Positions 31,851 to 42,419 of a stretch of 64,000 nucleotides of DNA are shown piece by piece; within the stretch, counting starts at the first letter, position 1, and every line of letters starts with the position of its first letter. The notes below the pieces were generated by a model. It was not told the DNA's origin. It made no database searches and saw nothing but the letters and a program-made list of their open reading frames with translations. The position numbers and the translations under genes were made by a program. Origin of the DNA: an uncultured Bacteroidota bacterium (GTDB taxonomy: Bacteria; Bacteroidota; Bacteroidia; Flavobacteriales; Flavobacteriaceae); the NCBI GenBank assembly GCA_902510475.1, contig CABXCC010000002.1, positions 50,083-114,082 of the forward strand. Direction: 5' to 3'.

Positions 31851-33516
31851 TTTCTGGTATTCTTATATTATCAACAATTTCTTTGATTCGATAAGGGGTT
31901 GGTGAAGTGAAATTCATTACAACTATAGAAACAATAAAATTTGCAGCCATTGCAATAGTTCCAAATCCCTCAGGTGAGATTCCAAACCAATAATCACTTG
32001 AATCGCCACCTCCAAAAAAATCAAACTTAAACTTTAGCATATAAAATAACATCAAACTTATTCCAACTAACATTCCAGCAATTGCCCCCTCCTTATTCAT
32101 TCTTTTGTAAAAAATACCCATGACAATTGCAGGAAAAAAAGATGATGCTGCTAAACCAAATGCCAATGCAACAACTGCAGCAACAAATCCAGGAGGATTA
32201 ATACCAAAATATCCTGCAACACAAACAGCAAAAAATGCCGAAATTCTTGCGGCTGCCAACTCCCCTTTTTCGCTAATTTCTGGATAGATTACCCTTTTAA
32301 TTAAATCATGAGAAACAGATGCAGAAATTACTAATAACAAACCAGCTGCAGTTGATAAAGCAGCTGCTAAACCTCCCGCAGCTACTAATGCAATAACCCA
32401 ATTTGGGAGATTTGCTATTTCAGGATTTGCTAATACCATGATATCCCTATCTACATACAATTCGTTTTTTTCATTATTAACATAATTTATAAGGCCGTCA
32501 TTATTAATGTCATCAAATCTGATTAACCCTGTGTCCTCCCATTTTTTGAACCACTGCGGAACTTCTACGTAAGGTTTATTTGAAATTGTTTCTAAAAGAT
32601 TTGTTCTTGCAAATGCAGCTACAGCGGGTGCAGTTGTATAAAGTATTGCGATTAACATTAACGCAATACCTGCTGATTTTCTTGCATCAGAAACCTTTTT
32701 TACCGTAAAAAATCTAACTATAACATGAGGCAATCCAGCCGTACCAACCATCAAAGCAAGAGTAATCGCAAAAATATCAACCAATGATTTTGTATTTTCT
32801 GTGTATTCATTAAAACCTAATTCTACATTTAGGTTATCTAATTTATCTAACAAATAAACCGAAGAACCATCGTTTAACTGATCCCCAAAACCTAGCTGAG
32901 GAATCGGATTTCCGGTCATTTGAATGGAAATAAAAATAGCAGGAACCATAAATGCAAAAATTAATACACAATACTGAGCCACTTGTGTATATGTAATCCC
33001 TTTCATTCCACCTAAAACAGCATAGAATAACACTATTAACATACCTATAATTACTCCGGTATTAATATCTACTTCCAGAAACCTTGAAAAAACTATACCA
33101 ACACCTCTCATTTGACCTGCAACATATGTGAATGAAACTAGTAGAGCACAAAAAACAGCAACTAACCGAGCATTGTTTGAATAGTATCTATCTCCTATAA
33201 AATCTGGAACAGTAAACTTTCCAAATTTTCTTAAATAAGGAGCTAGAAGCAGAGCTAATAATACATATCCACCTGTCCAACCCATTAAATATACTGCTCC
33301 ATCGTATCCAGCAAATGAAATTATTCCAGCCATTGAAATGAAAGAAGCGGCACTCATCCAATCAGCAGCAGTTGCCATTCCGTTAGCCCAGGCACCAACT
33401 CCTCCTCCAGCAACATAGAATTCTTTTGTGGATTTTACCCTTGACCAAATAGCAATCCCTATATACACTGCAAAAGTAATTCCCACTATAATATAAGTCC
33501 ATGACTGTATACTCAT
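31843..33516 (-). CDS. Sodium:solute symporter, acetate permease-like
   Basis: 557 aa SSS family protein between acs and a DUF4212 gene. Confidence 0.9.
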   Translation of the reverse strand: MSIQSWTYIIVGITFAVYIGIAIWSRVKSTKEFYVAGGGVGAWANGMATAADWMSAASFISMAGIISFAGYDGAVYLMGWTGGYVLLALLLAPYLRKFGKFTVPDFIGDRYYSNNARLVAVFCALLVSFTYVAGQMRGVGIVFSRFLEVDINTGVIIGMLIVLFYAVLGGMKGITYTQVAQYCVLIFAFMVPAIFISIQMTGNPIPQLGFGDQLNDGSSVYLLDKLDNLNVELGFNEYTENTKSLVDIFAITLALMVGTAGLPHVIVRFFTVKKVSDARKSAGIALMLIAILYTTAPAVAAFARTNLLETISNKPYVEVPQWFKKWEDTGLIRFDDINNDGLINYVNNEKNELYVDRDIMVLANPEIANLPNWVIALVAAGGLAAALSTAAGLLLVISASVSHDLIKRVIYPEISEKGELAAARISAFFAVCVAGYFGINPPGFVAAVVALAFGLAASSFFPAIVMGIFYKRMNKEGAIAGMLVGISLMLFYMLKFKFDFFGGGDSSDYWFGISPEGFGTIAMAANFIVSIVVMNFTSPTPYRIKEIVDNIRIPENE

Positions 33517-33519
33517 CTC

Positions 33520-33777
33520 TTATCTGTTAAAACCATGTTTTTTATCTAAGTCATTCATTAATTTGACGTAAATAAATATTAGTATTACAAAAACATAAAT
33601 AGACCCTTGTTGGGCAAACCAAAATCCTAACTTAAAACCAGCAATGGAAAATTGATTTAAAAAGTCTTTAAATACAATTCCAAATAAAAAGGAAAAAACA
33701 AACCAAAAAAACAGTAATATGCTTACATATTTGATGTTTGTTTTCCAATAAATATTTTCTTTATTTTTTGATTTCAT
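33520..33777 (-). CDS. DUF4212 domain protein (symporter small subunit)
   Basis: 85 aa, two TM segments, immediately upstream of the SSS symporter. Confidence 0.85.
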   Translation of the reverse strand: MKSKNKENIYWKTNIKYVSILLFFWFVFSFLFGIVFKDFLNQFSIAGFKLGFWFAQQGSIYVFVILIFIYVKLMNDLDKKHGFNR

Positions 33778-35119
33778 ATTCTTTTAACTTCGCGACAACT
33801 TTTGGTGCTAAAAGCAAAGTTGCAATCATTGTTGGTATAGCCATTAAAGCAAAAAATGTATCAATAAGATTTATCATCATTGATAAAGAAGTTGTAGCTC
33901 CAACCATTATGCTGATAATATAAATGTAGTTATATTTTTTTTTGTTTTCATCTCCCATTAAAAAAGAAAGACATTTTGTTCCATAATAAGAATATGAAAA
34001 CAAAGAGGATATACTAAAAATCAGTACACAAACCAATAAAATATAATTTCCAAAAATAGGAAATGAAGATTCAAATGCTGAAGCTGTTAATGATACTCCG
34101 TTAGCATCGGTTTTCCAGACATCTGTAACCAAAATTGCCATTGCAGTCATTGTACAGACAACTAAGGTGTCGATGGCTGGACCAAGCATGGCTACAAAAC
34201 CTTCTTTAATTGGATTATTTGTTTTTGCAGCGCCATGAGCCATTGGTGCCATACCAATTCCAGCTTCATTTGAAAAGGCACCTCTTCTAATTCCTAGAAT
34301 TATTAAAGCCCCCAAAACTCCTCCAAAGGCAGAATCCCCACTATAATAGTCTGCATGAAATGCGTCATAGAATATTAAGTGTAGGTAATAGGGCAACTTA
34401 TCTGCATTAATTATAATAATAACAAGAACTGTTAACATATAAATTCCAACCATAAATGGGACAAGCTTAGATGCAACACCACTTATCCTTTTTAATCCTC
34501 CTAAAATCACAATTGATGTAATAATTATAAGAGATAGACCAATAATAACATTAGACATGCTTGTAATGGCAACTCCGTTAGGAATTAACACTATATCATT
34601 AATTGCTTGAGTAAGTTGATTTACATTAAACACTGGTAAAGCACCTACCATTCCACAAAAACTAAAAAAAACAGCTAGAGGTTTCCATCTATTTCCTAAT
34701 CCATTAACTATAAAATACATTGGACCGCCTTGTTTATTCCCAATAGAATCAACACCTCTATACATAACTGCTAATGATGATGTGAAAAATTTGGTTGACA
34801 TTCCAATTATTCCACTAATCCACATCCAAAATATTGCTCCAGGACCACCAATCGAGATTGCCACAGCTACTCCTGCAATATTACCCATTCCAACTGTGGC
34901 AGAAAGCGCAGTAGTTAAAGCTTGAAAATGACTTATTTCACCATCAGAGGTTTTATCATCATATTTACCTCTAACAATGTCGATAGAATGTAAAAAATAT
35001 TTAAAAGGAATAAATTTTGAAATGAACAGCAAATATAAACCCCCACCAATAAGTATTATTAATAATGGATATCCCCATACAAAAGATGAGATTTCTGAAA
35101 TTAATTTATCAAGATCCAA
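33761..35119 (-). CDS. Alanine/glycine:cation symporter family protein (AGCS)
   Basis: [60 protein letters not shown]. Confidence 0.93.
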   Translation of the reverse strand: MDLDKLISEISSFVWGYPLLIILIGGGLYLLFISKFIPFKYFLHSIDIVRGKYDDKTSDGEISHFQALTTALSATVGMGNIAGVAVAISIGGPGAIFWMWISGIIGMSTKFFTSSLAVMYRGVDSIGNKQGGPMYFIVNGLGNRWKPLAVFFSFCGMVGALPVFNVNQLTQAINDIVLIPNGVAITSMSNVIIGLSLIIITSIVILGGLKRISGVASKLVPFMVGIYMLTVLVIIIINADKLPYYLHLIFYDAFHADYYSGDSAFGGVLGALIILGIRRGAFSNEAGIGMAPMAHGAAKTNNPIKEGFVAMLGPAIDTLVVCTMTAMAILVTDVWKTDANGVSLTASAFESSFPIFGNYILLVCVLIFSISSLFSYSYYGTKCLSFLMGDENKKKYNYIYIISIMVGATTSLSMMINLIDTFFALMAIPTMIATLLLAPKVVAKLKEYEIKK

Positions 35120-36071
35120 AATAACTATTTAAATAGTTCTCTGTGTTTTTAAAAACCCTTTCGGAAATATTTATTGTTTCAGATTTAACGAATGATTCCG
35201 ATGTAATATTTTCAAATAATTCAATATATCTATCTGAAACAGTAATTATGTAATCATCAGACATTTCTGGGACTTTTTGCCCTTGGAATCCTTGAAAATT
35301 ATTTGAAATCAACCATTGCCTTACAAATTCTTTAGATAATTGTTTTTGAGGTTCTCTCTTTAATTGTCTTTCCAGGTATCCTAATTTATAAAAATATCTT
35401 GATGAATCAGGCGTATGAATCTCGTCTATTAAAACAATTTTACCGTCAATTGTTTTACCAAATTCATATTTTGTATCAACAAGTATAAGCCCCCTATCAT
35501 TTGCTAATTGCGAACCTCTTTCAAATAATAATTTGGTATAATTCTCTAAAATTTCATAATCATCTTCTGATACCAATCCCCTATTTATTATTTCTTGTTT
35601 GCTAATATCCTCGTCATGATTACCAAATTCAGCTTTGGTTGCTGGGGTAATAATCGGTTCAGGAAATTTATCATTTTCATACATTTCTTCAGTCATAGAT
35701 ACACCACATATAACTCTATTTCCTTTTTTATATTCTCTTAAAGCATGGCCAGACAAATAACCTCTAATTACCATTTCGATTTTAAATGGCTTACAAAGAT
35801 GTCCAATAGAAACATTAGGATCAGGACTATCAATTAACCAATTTGGAACGATATCACTTGTTTCGTTCATCATTTTAACAGCTATCTGATTTAATATCTG
35901 ACCCTTATAAGGAATTCCTCTTGGCATAACCACGTCAAATGCTGAAATTCTATCAGAAGCAACCATAACCACAAGATTATCTTCCAAATAATAAACATCC
36001 CTTACTTTGCCTTTGTAAACATTATTCTGCTTTGGAAAAATAAAATCAGATTTTATTAATGTATTTAACAT
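35109..36071 (-). CDS. purC: Phosphoribosylaminoimidazolesuccinocarboxamide synthase
   Basis: [30 protein letters not shown]. Confidence 0.94.
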   Translation of the reverse strand: MLNTLIKSDFIFPKQNNVYKGKVRDVYYLEDNLVVMVASDRISAFDVVMPRGIPYKGQILNQIAVKMMNETSDIVPNWLIDSPDPNVSIGHLCKPFKIEMVIRGYLSGHALREYKKGNRVICGVSMTEEMYENDKFPEPIITPATKAEFGNHDEDISKQEIINRGLVSEDDYEILENYTKLLFERGSQLANDRGLILVDTKYEFGKTIDGKIVLIDEIHTPDSSRYFYKLGYLERQLKREPQKQLSKEFVRQWLISNNFQGFQGQKVPEMSDDYIITVSDRYIELFENITSESFVKSETINISERVFKNTENYLNSYFGS

Positions 36072-36077
36072 GGTTAG

Positions 36078-37025
36078 CTATTGTTTTGAATAATTTCTGT
36101 AGGCATTTACAACCTTTTTAACTAATTTATTTCTGATTACATCAGACTCATCTAAATGTACAATTCCAACCCCTGGAGTATTACTTAAAATTAAGACAGC
36201 CTCTTTTAGGCCAGAAATTGAATTTCTTGGTAAATCAACTTGTCCAGGATCACCTGTGATAATGAATTTTGCGTTTTTACCCATTCTCGTTAAAAACATT
36301 TTCATTTGGGAATGAGTTGTATTTTGACCTTCATCTAAAATTACAAAAGCATTATCCAATGTTCTACCTCTCATAAATGCTAAAGGAGCAATTTGAATAA
36401 CTTCATCCTCTAAATATTTTTTTAATTTTTCAGCAGGAATCATATCTTTTAATGAATCATAAAGTGGTTGCATATAAGGGTCAAGTTTTTCTTTTAAGTC
36501 CCCCGGTAAAAAGCCTAAGTTTTCACCCGCTTCTATAGCTGGACGAGTTAAAATAATTTTCTTAACATTTTTATTTTTTAATGCTTTTACAGCCAATGCA
36601 ATTCCGGTATATGTTTTTCCTGTTCCTGCTGGACCTATTGCAAAGACCATATCATTTTCTGTAACACTGTCAATGATTTTTCTTTGATTTAAAGATCTAG
36701 CTTTTATTATTCTTCCACTTACTCCGTGAAGAATAGGCTTATGGCTTAGTGCAGATGTTTCAAGCTCCTTTTCACTTCTTGTCAACAAGGTTTCTATCTC
36801 GTTATCAGATAAAATATTATACTTTAAAAAATAACTGATAATCTTATTAATTCTCAATTCAAGCTCAGACAGATCATCAGATTTACCAAATGCTTTAATC
36901 TGATTTCCCCTTGCTACAATTTTTAAATCAGGAAAATTGGTTTTTAAAAGTTTAATATTTTTATTCTGAGGGCCAAAAAAATCTTTTGGGTCTATTGACT
37001 CGATTTTAATTACTTTTTCTTCCAA
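36078..37025 (-). CDS. PhoH family ATPase
   Basis: FAIGPAGTGKTYTGIALAVKAL, FVILDEGQNTT, ITGDPGQVDLP. Confidence 0.94.
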   Translation of the reverse strand: MEEKVIKIESIDPKDFFGPQNKNIKLLKTNFPDLKIVARGNQIKAFGKSDDLSELELRINKIISYFLKYNILSDNEIETLLTRSEKELETSALSHKPILHGVSGRIIKARSLNQRKIIDSVTENDMVFAIGPAGTGKTYTGIALAVKALKNKNVKKIILTRPAIEAGENLGFLPGDLKEKLDPYMQPLYDSLKDMIPAEKLKKYLEDEVIQIAPLAFMRGRTLDNAFVILDEGQNTTHSQMKMFLTRMGKNAKFIITGDPGQVDLPRNSISGLKEAVLILSNTPGVGIVHLDESDVIRNKLVKKVVNAYRNYSKQ

Positions 37026-37123
37026 ATTAATTATTATTATTAATCACAATGTAAATTACTAGATTTCTTAATCTAAATTACGTAATTTCATGACCACTTA
37101 CATTAATAAATATTAACAATTTA

Positions 37124-37954
37124 ATGTCAATTATTACTCTTATAACAGATTTTGGATATAAGGATCATTTTGTTGGTCAAGTAAAGGGTGATATCTACAT
37201 AAAATACCCCGAGGCAAATGTTGTTGATATCTCACACCAGGTATCTCCTTTTAATATTATGGAAGCTGCTTATATTTTAGAAAATTGTTACAAAAGTTAT
37301 CCTGAAAACACTATTCACATTATTGATGTTGATTCTGAAAGAACAAAAGAAAAAAAACACATAGTAATGTATTTAGACAATCATTATTTTATTACTGCTG
37401 ATAATGGAGTTTTAAGCATATTAAGTCAAAATATCAACCCCCAAGAGATATACGAAATAACTATTCATGAAGATTTAAATTCTGTAGACTCAAGTACAAA
37501 GATTTTCACTGAAGTTGCCTGTCATTTGGCAAAAGGAGGTAAACCTGAAATTGTTGGTAAAAAGATTGAGAAAATTAAATCTGTTAAAAATCTTAAACCT
37601 TTTCTTAATGATGATCAAAATCAAATTGTTTTAAGTGTCATATATATAGATAACTTTGGAAATGTAGTTACTAACCTTAAAAAATCCTACTTTGAGGAAA
37701 TAAGAAAGGGAAGAGATTTCGAAATATCCGCCAGAAATTATAAGTTTAGTGAGATTTATGGTAGATACAGTGATATTGTCAATTACGCAACCCCTACTTC
37801 TCAAAGAAATGATGAGGGAAAAGGAATGGTTGTATTTAATTCAAATGATCTTTTACAAATATCAATATATAGGAGTAACCCAATGAATGTGGGAACTGCA
37901 TCATCTTTAATGGGTTTAAAAATTTATGATTCTGTTACCGTCACATTTAAATAG
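37124..37954 (+). CDS. SAM hydroxide adenosyltransferase (DUF62 family)
   Basis: ITLITDFGYKDHFVGQVKG, VYIDNFGNVVTN-like, ADNGVLS. Confidence 0.9.
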   Translation: MSIITLITDFGYKDHFVGQVKGDIYIKYPEANVVDISHQVSPFNIMEAAYILENCYKSYPENTIHIIDVDSERTKEKKHIVMYLDNHYFITADNGVLSILSQNINPQEIYEITIHEDLNSVDSSTKIFTEVACHLAKGGKPEIVGKKIEKIKSVKNLKPFLNDDQNQIVLSVIYIDNFGNVVTNLKKSYFEEIRKGRDFEISARNYKFSEIYGRYSDIVNYATPTSQRNDEGKGMVVFNSNDLLQISIYRSNPMNVGTASSLMGLKIYDSVTVTFK

Positions 37955-38034
37955 TTTATATATGTTGATAAGTTTATTTAAGAATAATTTATCAATATGA
38001 TATATTTGTTAATTAATTAAGTTAAAATCTACCT

Positions 38035-39150
38035 ATGAAATTTATTGTCTCGAGCAGTACTCTTTTAAAAAAACTTCAAGTTTTAGGAGGTGTTATTAAC
38101 ACGTCCAACACGATACCCGTTTTAGATCACTTTCTATTTGAGCTCAATAATTCCAGACTTACTATTACCTCTAGTGATCTTGAAACTACTATGATCTCCT
38201 CGATTGATGTAGACAGCACAAGCAAAGGTGAGGTGGCTATTCCATCAAAATTATTAATTGATACTTTAAAAACATTTCCGGAACAACCTTTAACATTTAC
38301 GGTTGAAGAAAACAACACAGTTGAAATTAGTTCTAACCATGGAAAATATGCTCTTGCCTATACTGAAGGTGAACAATTTCCAAAAACCATAACATTAGAT
38401 AATCCGTCAAGCACTAAGATATCTAGCGAGATTTTAGCAAAAGCTATAAATTCAACAATATTTGCCTCAGGTAATGATGACCTTAGACCTGTAATGAGTG
38501 GAGTATTTTTTCAATTGACATCTGAAAACTTAACATTTGTTGCTACTGATGCTCATAAACTTGTAAAGTACAAAAGAAATGATATAAAGGCATCTACTTT
38601 GGCTGAATTTATAATGCCAAAAAAACCCCTAAATCTTTTAAAAAATATTATTGATAATGATCATGAAATAACAATTGAATACAACAATTCAAATGCAAAA
38701 TTTGAAATGGATGGTTTAACTGTGATATGTAGACTTATTGACGGTCAATACCCAAACTATGAAGCTGTCATTCCAAACGAAAATCCTAATGTATTAACTA
38801 TTGATAGATCATTACTTTTAAGTTCATTAAAAAGAGTATCAATCTTTTCAAATAAAACCACTCATCAAGTAAGATTGAAAATTGCTGGTGCTGAATTAAA
38901 CATCTCTGCCGAGGATGTTGATTTTAGCAATAAAGCAGAAGAAAGATTAACCTGTGATTACAAAGGAGAAGACATAGAAATTGGTTTTAATTCCAGGTTT
39001 TTAATTGAAATGACTAACAACTTAGAATGCAAAGAGGTTAAATTAGAAATGAGCCTGCCAAATAGAGCAGGTATCTTAAGACCTTTGGATGGTTATTCAG
39101 AAGATGAAGACTTGACAATGCTAGTTATGCCTGTGATGTTAAATAACTAA
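38035..39150 (+). CDS. dnaN: DNA polymerase III subunit beta
   Basis: MKFIVSSSTLLKKLQVLGGVINTSNTIPVLDHFLFE... LVMPVML C-terminus. Confidence 0.96.
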   Translation: MKFIVSSSTLLKKLQVLGGVINTSNTIPVLDHFLFELNNSRLTITSSDLETTMISSIDVDSTSKGEVAIPSKLLIDTLKTFPEQPLTFTVEENNTVEISSNHGKYALAYTEGEQFPKTITLDNPSSTKISSEILAKAINSTIFASGNDDLRPVMSGVFFQLTSENLTFVATDAHKLVKYKRNDIKASTLAEFIMPKKPLNLLKNIIDNDHEITIEYNNSNAKFEMDGLTVICRLIDGQYPNYEAVIPNENPNVLTIDRSLLLSSLKRVSIFSNKTTHQVRLKIAGAELNISAEDVDFSNKAEERLTCDYKGEDIEIGFNSRFLIEMTNNLECKEVKLEMSLPNRAGILRPLDGYSEDEDLTMLVMPVMLNN

Positions 39151-39151
39151 T

Positions 39152-39802
39152 CTACTTTTTAAAAACTACCAACTTAGCTTTATAACCAGTTGAAATTGCC
39201 CATTTTTTATTGGATAGCTCATTTCCAAACTCATCAAGAACTAATAATTGTGCAGTATTAGGGCTTGAATCTCCTTCATTCAAAGCAATAAAATCAATAT
39301 TATTATAACCTTCATCTAAATCTACATCAACAACGAAGAACATAGATAAAAGTAGAATATTAGGGTGAATTATTGAACCATTTAAAATCAACCTTATTCT
39401 ATCACCATCAACAAATTCATGATCCCTGCACTTTATAATTATATATTTTGAATTTGTTTCTAAGTCCCCTAAATAATAATCATTTCTAAACTTTGATTTA
39501 TTTCCGTTTCCTTCGTTAAAGCTCTGTCTAATCACCCAAGTTGGTGTTACTAGATTTGTTTTACCAGTAATATCGATTTCTTTGCGAGATCCGTTCAAAT
39601 CAACATCTAGATTATAATTGAAATATTTTTTAGGTTCTTTATTCGTTAATCCAATTGGCTTTATTCTGTTTAAATTAAAGCTATTCATATTGATATTAGA
39701 AGTGTCTAAAGATTTTATATTCAGTGACTTAATAGCGGTTTCTTGTGAGAAGGATTCTACAATAAATAAAATAAAAAGAATAAATAATATATGTAATCTC
39801 AT
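39152..39802 (-). CDS. Exported hypothetical protein
   Basis: Signal peptide, 216 aa; family not identified with certainty. Confidence 0.65.
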   Translation of the reverse strand: MRLHILFILFILFIVESFSQETAIKSLNIKSLDTSNINMNSFNLNRIKPIGLTNKEPKKYFNYNLDVDLNGSRKEIDITGKTNLVTPTWVIRQSFNEGNGNKSKFRNDYYLGDLETNSKYIIIKCRDHEFVDGDRIRLILNGSIIHPNILLLSMFFVVDVDLDEGYNNIDFIALNEGDSSPNTAQLLVLDEFGNELSNKKWAISTGYKAKLVVFKK

Positions 39803-39909
39803 TTAAAAAATAAAAAAGCTCGTGTAAAGATATTTAAAATGATTATCAGATTTTAATATATTAAACTTATCTTGACAAAACTACAAAACAAACTAACTAA
39901 AAATATTTC

Positions 39910-40716
39910 TTGGAAACACTTGAGATTTTAGGATTTATAGGGGCTTTTATTGTTGGGCTAATTTTAGGGTTAATTGGTAGTGGTGGCTCTATATTATCTG
40001 TTCCTATTTTGGTTTATCTATTTGGAATTAATCCCGTAACAGCTACAGCTTACTCTCTTTTTATTGTTGGTGCTACTTCTTTGATCGGATCCATAAGAAA
40101 TCTAAAAAATAAACTTATAGATTACAAAACTACATTACTCTTTTCTGTATCAGCTATCATTTCAGTTTATATTACAAGAAGATATCTTATTAATTTGATT
40201 CCAGAAATTGTTATTGAAACTGATTTTATTTTAGTTTCGAAAGATCAATTAATTATGTTGTTGTTTGCTCTATTAATGATTGCAGCCGGTATTTTAATGA
40301 TTAACAAAACACCTAAGACAATAGTAAAGATTAAACAAACTAAAACAATTGCTCCAAATAAGCTATTGATTTTTTCTGAAGGTTCATTGATAGGTTTTTT
40401 GACCGGATTAATAGGTGCAGGCGGTGGATTCATAATCATTCCTATTCTTGTAATTCTCTCAGACTTGAGGATGAAAGCAGCTGTAGCTACTTCACTGGCA
40501 ATTATTTCATTAAAATCACTAATTGGGTTTATAGGAGATGTACAAAATTTGAAAATAAACTGGAGTTTTCTTCTAATCTTTACCTTAATTTCAGTTCTGG
40601 GGATTTTTGTAGGACAAAAATATTCTCAAAAAATATCTGACAATACCCTTAAAATAAATTTTGGAACTTTTGTGATCGCAATAGCTTTCCTAATAATATT
40701 TGTAGAAATTATTTAG
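39910..40716 (+). CDS. Sulfite exporter TauE/SafE family membrane protein
   Basis: GLILGLIGSGGSILSVPILVYLFG and GFLTGLIGAGGGFIIIPILV repeats; TTG start. Confidence 0.9.
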   Translation: METLEILGFIGAFIVGLILGLIGSGGSILSVPILVYLFGINPVTATAYSLFIVGATSLIGSIRNLKNKLIDYKTTLLFSVSAIISVYITRRYLINLIPEIVIETDFILVSKDQLIMLLFALLMIAAGILMINKTPKTIVKIKQTKTIAPNKLLIFSEGSLIGFLTGLIGAGGGFIIIPILVILSDLRMKAAVATSLAIISLKSLIGFIGDVQNLKINWSFLLIFTLISVLGIFVGQKYSQKISDNTLKINFGTFVIAIAFLIIFVEII

Positions 40717-40840
40717 TTTTTTTTAGGAGTAATCCTAGAGGAAAAATAAGTAATAAAGCGTAAATATTAAATAATAAACCAACAAGAGGTATTAAAATCA
40801 TCAAAAAAACAAGAAAGCTTTTATTTTTAAAAAAATCCAT
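40709..40840 (-). CDS. Small hydrophobic membrane protein (43 aa), not in ORF track
   Basis: Reverse strand: MDFFKNKSFLVFLMILIPLVGLLFNIYALLLIFPLGLLLKKTK*. ATG overlaps the upstream RidA stop codon (TAATG). Confidence 0.5.
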   Translation of the reverse strand: MDFFKNKSFLVFLMILIPLVGLLFNIYALLLIFPLGLLLKKTK

Positions 40841-41325
40841 TACTTTCTTTGGATTGCCATACACTCAATCTCAAGTTTTGCTCCTAGCGCTAAACCACTT
40901 CCGGCAAAAGCACTTCTAGCTGGCAATTTATTGGGATTAAAAAACTTTTTATATTCCTGACTCATAAGAGGCCAATCATTTATATCAGCTAACATACAAG
41001 TACATTTAAATATATCATCCATCGATCCACCGATTTTTTCCAATCTGTTCTTAATGTTCATCATAGTCTGTCTAGTTTCTGCTACAATACCCCCAGAAAC
41101 CACTGAACCATCAGGTAATGTACCAATAGCACCAGATAAATAAATTATCCCATTTACCACTGTAGCATCAGAAAAAGGGTAACCTTTTTCCTTTGTCTCA
41201 TCTGAATTTACATATTGAATTTCATTTTGACTGTTTTGAGAATTTGAAGCAACCTTTTTATTTGCAACATTTAATGACAAACAAGACTGTAACAGAACGA
41301 TAAAAAATAAAAATTTAACCCTCAT
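40840..41325 (-). CDS. RidA family protein with lipoprotein signal peptide
   Basis: YPFSDATVVNGIIYLSGAIG, PARSAFAGSGLALGAKLEIECMA; N-terminus MRVKFLFFIVLLQSC. Start placed at this internal Met; track ORF extends to 41352. Confidence 0.82.
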   Translation of the reverse strand: MRVKFLFFIVLLQSCLSLNVANKKVASNSQNSQNEIQYVNSDETKEKGYPFSDATVVNGIIYLSGAIGTLPDGSVVSGGIVAETRQTMMNIKNRLEKIGGSMDDIFKCTCMLADINDWPLMSQEYKKFFNPNKLPARSAFAGSGLALGAKLEIECMAIQRK

Positions 41326-41836
41326 GAGTATCAATTTTAGAATTTGAAACAATTAGATAAACAAAAATCAGGGTAGATATGGTTCCCAAAATAAAAGATC
41401 CTGTATCGTATTTTAATATTAAAATGTCTGAGATTACATCAAAAGCTACAACAGCAAAAAATATATTGTTTCTTTGCTCATAAAATAAAGCTGAAATTCT
41501 TTTGTAATAATTTGCCAATCCAAACCATATTATAGGCACAACACATACTATAAAAACTAGGATCCAAACAGCTGAAAATGAATTCATAAAATCATTTAGA
41601 TAAAACTCAGGGTTCTCAGCTATTTTTAGAGCTAATTCATCTCCAAATTTTTGTATCTCCAATTGGTTTTCAACACTAGGATCTGAAATATCAAATTCAC
41701 TTAAAGACATAAAGTAAGTCGTCCATTTAGCAATTGAAACTATGATTAAAGGAATACACATTACTATTATAAAAAGTGTTCTTAATAAGAATGTTTTACC
41801 GCTAATTGTTCCTGAAAAAGTAAAGAATTTTTTCAT
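41315..41836 (-). CDS. DUF805-like membrane protein
   Basis: Four TM segments, FSGTISGKTFLLRTLFI start. Confidence 0.65.
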   Translation of the reverse strand: MKKFFTFSGTISGKTFLLRTLFIIVMCIPLIIVSIAKWTTYFMSLSEFDISDPSVENQLEIQKFGDELALKIAENPEFYLNDFMNSFSAVWILVFIVCVVPIIWFGLANYYKRISALFYEQRNNIFFAVVAFDVISDILILKYDTGSFILGTISTLIFVYLIVSNSKIDTHEG

Positions 41837-41837
41837 A

Positions 41838-42398
41838 TTATTTTTTGTTTTTATTTAATTCAACCCTAGACATTGAAAACATCTTCCATGTTTTGTCTAC
41901 TTTCTTGTACATATAAATTCCTCTACCGGTATAAATTCTCTCGTAATTGGCATTAAATCTAGAATAAGTAGCGTCTACCATACAGATATCTTTTGAAATC
42001 CATATTACCCTGGATTTTTCTAACATACTATACTTATAACCCTCTTGTACATCATTTCTAATTTTTTTGTACCAATTCATTAAATCTTTTTCATTATCAA
42101 CTATTATGGGATCACCAAAAACAGATAAAGTGACTGGATATGTGAAATAAGTTTTAATTTTTTCAAAATCTGAATATTCAAATGCTTTGCTATACTCCTC
42201 CCATCTATTAATAATCCTGTTTTCAACCATTTTTTTTGTGGTAAACGGATTGGAAGAACGTTTATCCTTCATCTTGGATTTATTGGCAATCATTTTCTTT
42301 TTTGTCATGGCTTGTTGTGCCATTTTTTTGTTTTTCATTTGATTTTGAGAAAATCCAAGTATCGGCAACAGGATCAGAATTAATAATATTTTTTTCAT
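41838..42398 (-). CDS. Exported NTF2-like/SnoaL-like hypothetical protein
   Basis: Signal peptide; C-terminal ATYSRFNANYERIYTGRGIYMYKKVDKTWKMFSMSRVE pattern. Confidence 0.6.
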   Translation of the reverse strand: MKKILLILILLPILGFSQNQMKNKKMAQQAMTKKKMIANKSKMKDKRSSNPFTTKKMVENRIINRWEEYSKAFEYSDFEKIKTYFTYPVTLSVFGDPIIVDNEKDLMNWYKKIRNDVQEGYKYSMLEKSRVIWISKDICMVDATYSRFNANYERIYTGRGIYMYKKVDKTWKMFSMSRVELNKNKK

Positions 42399-42419
42399 TG
42401 ATAGTTTGTATTGAGTAGA

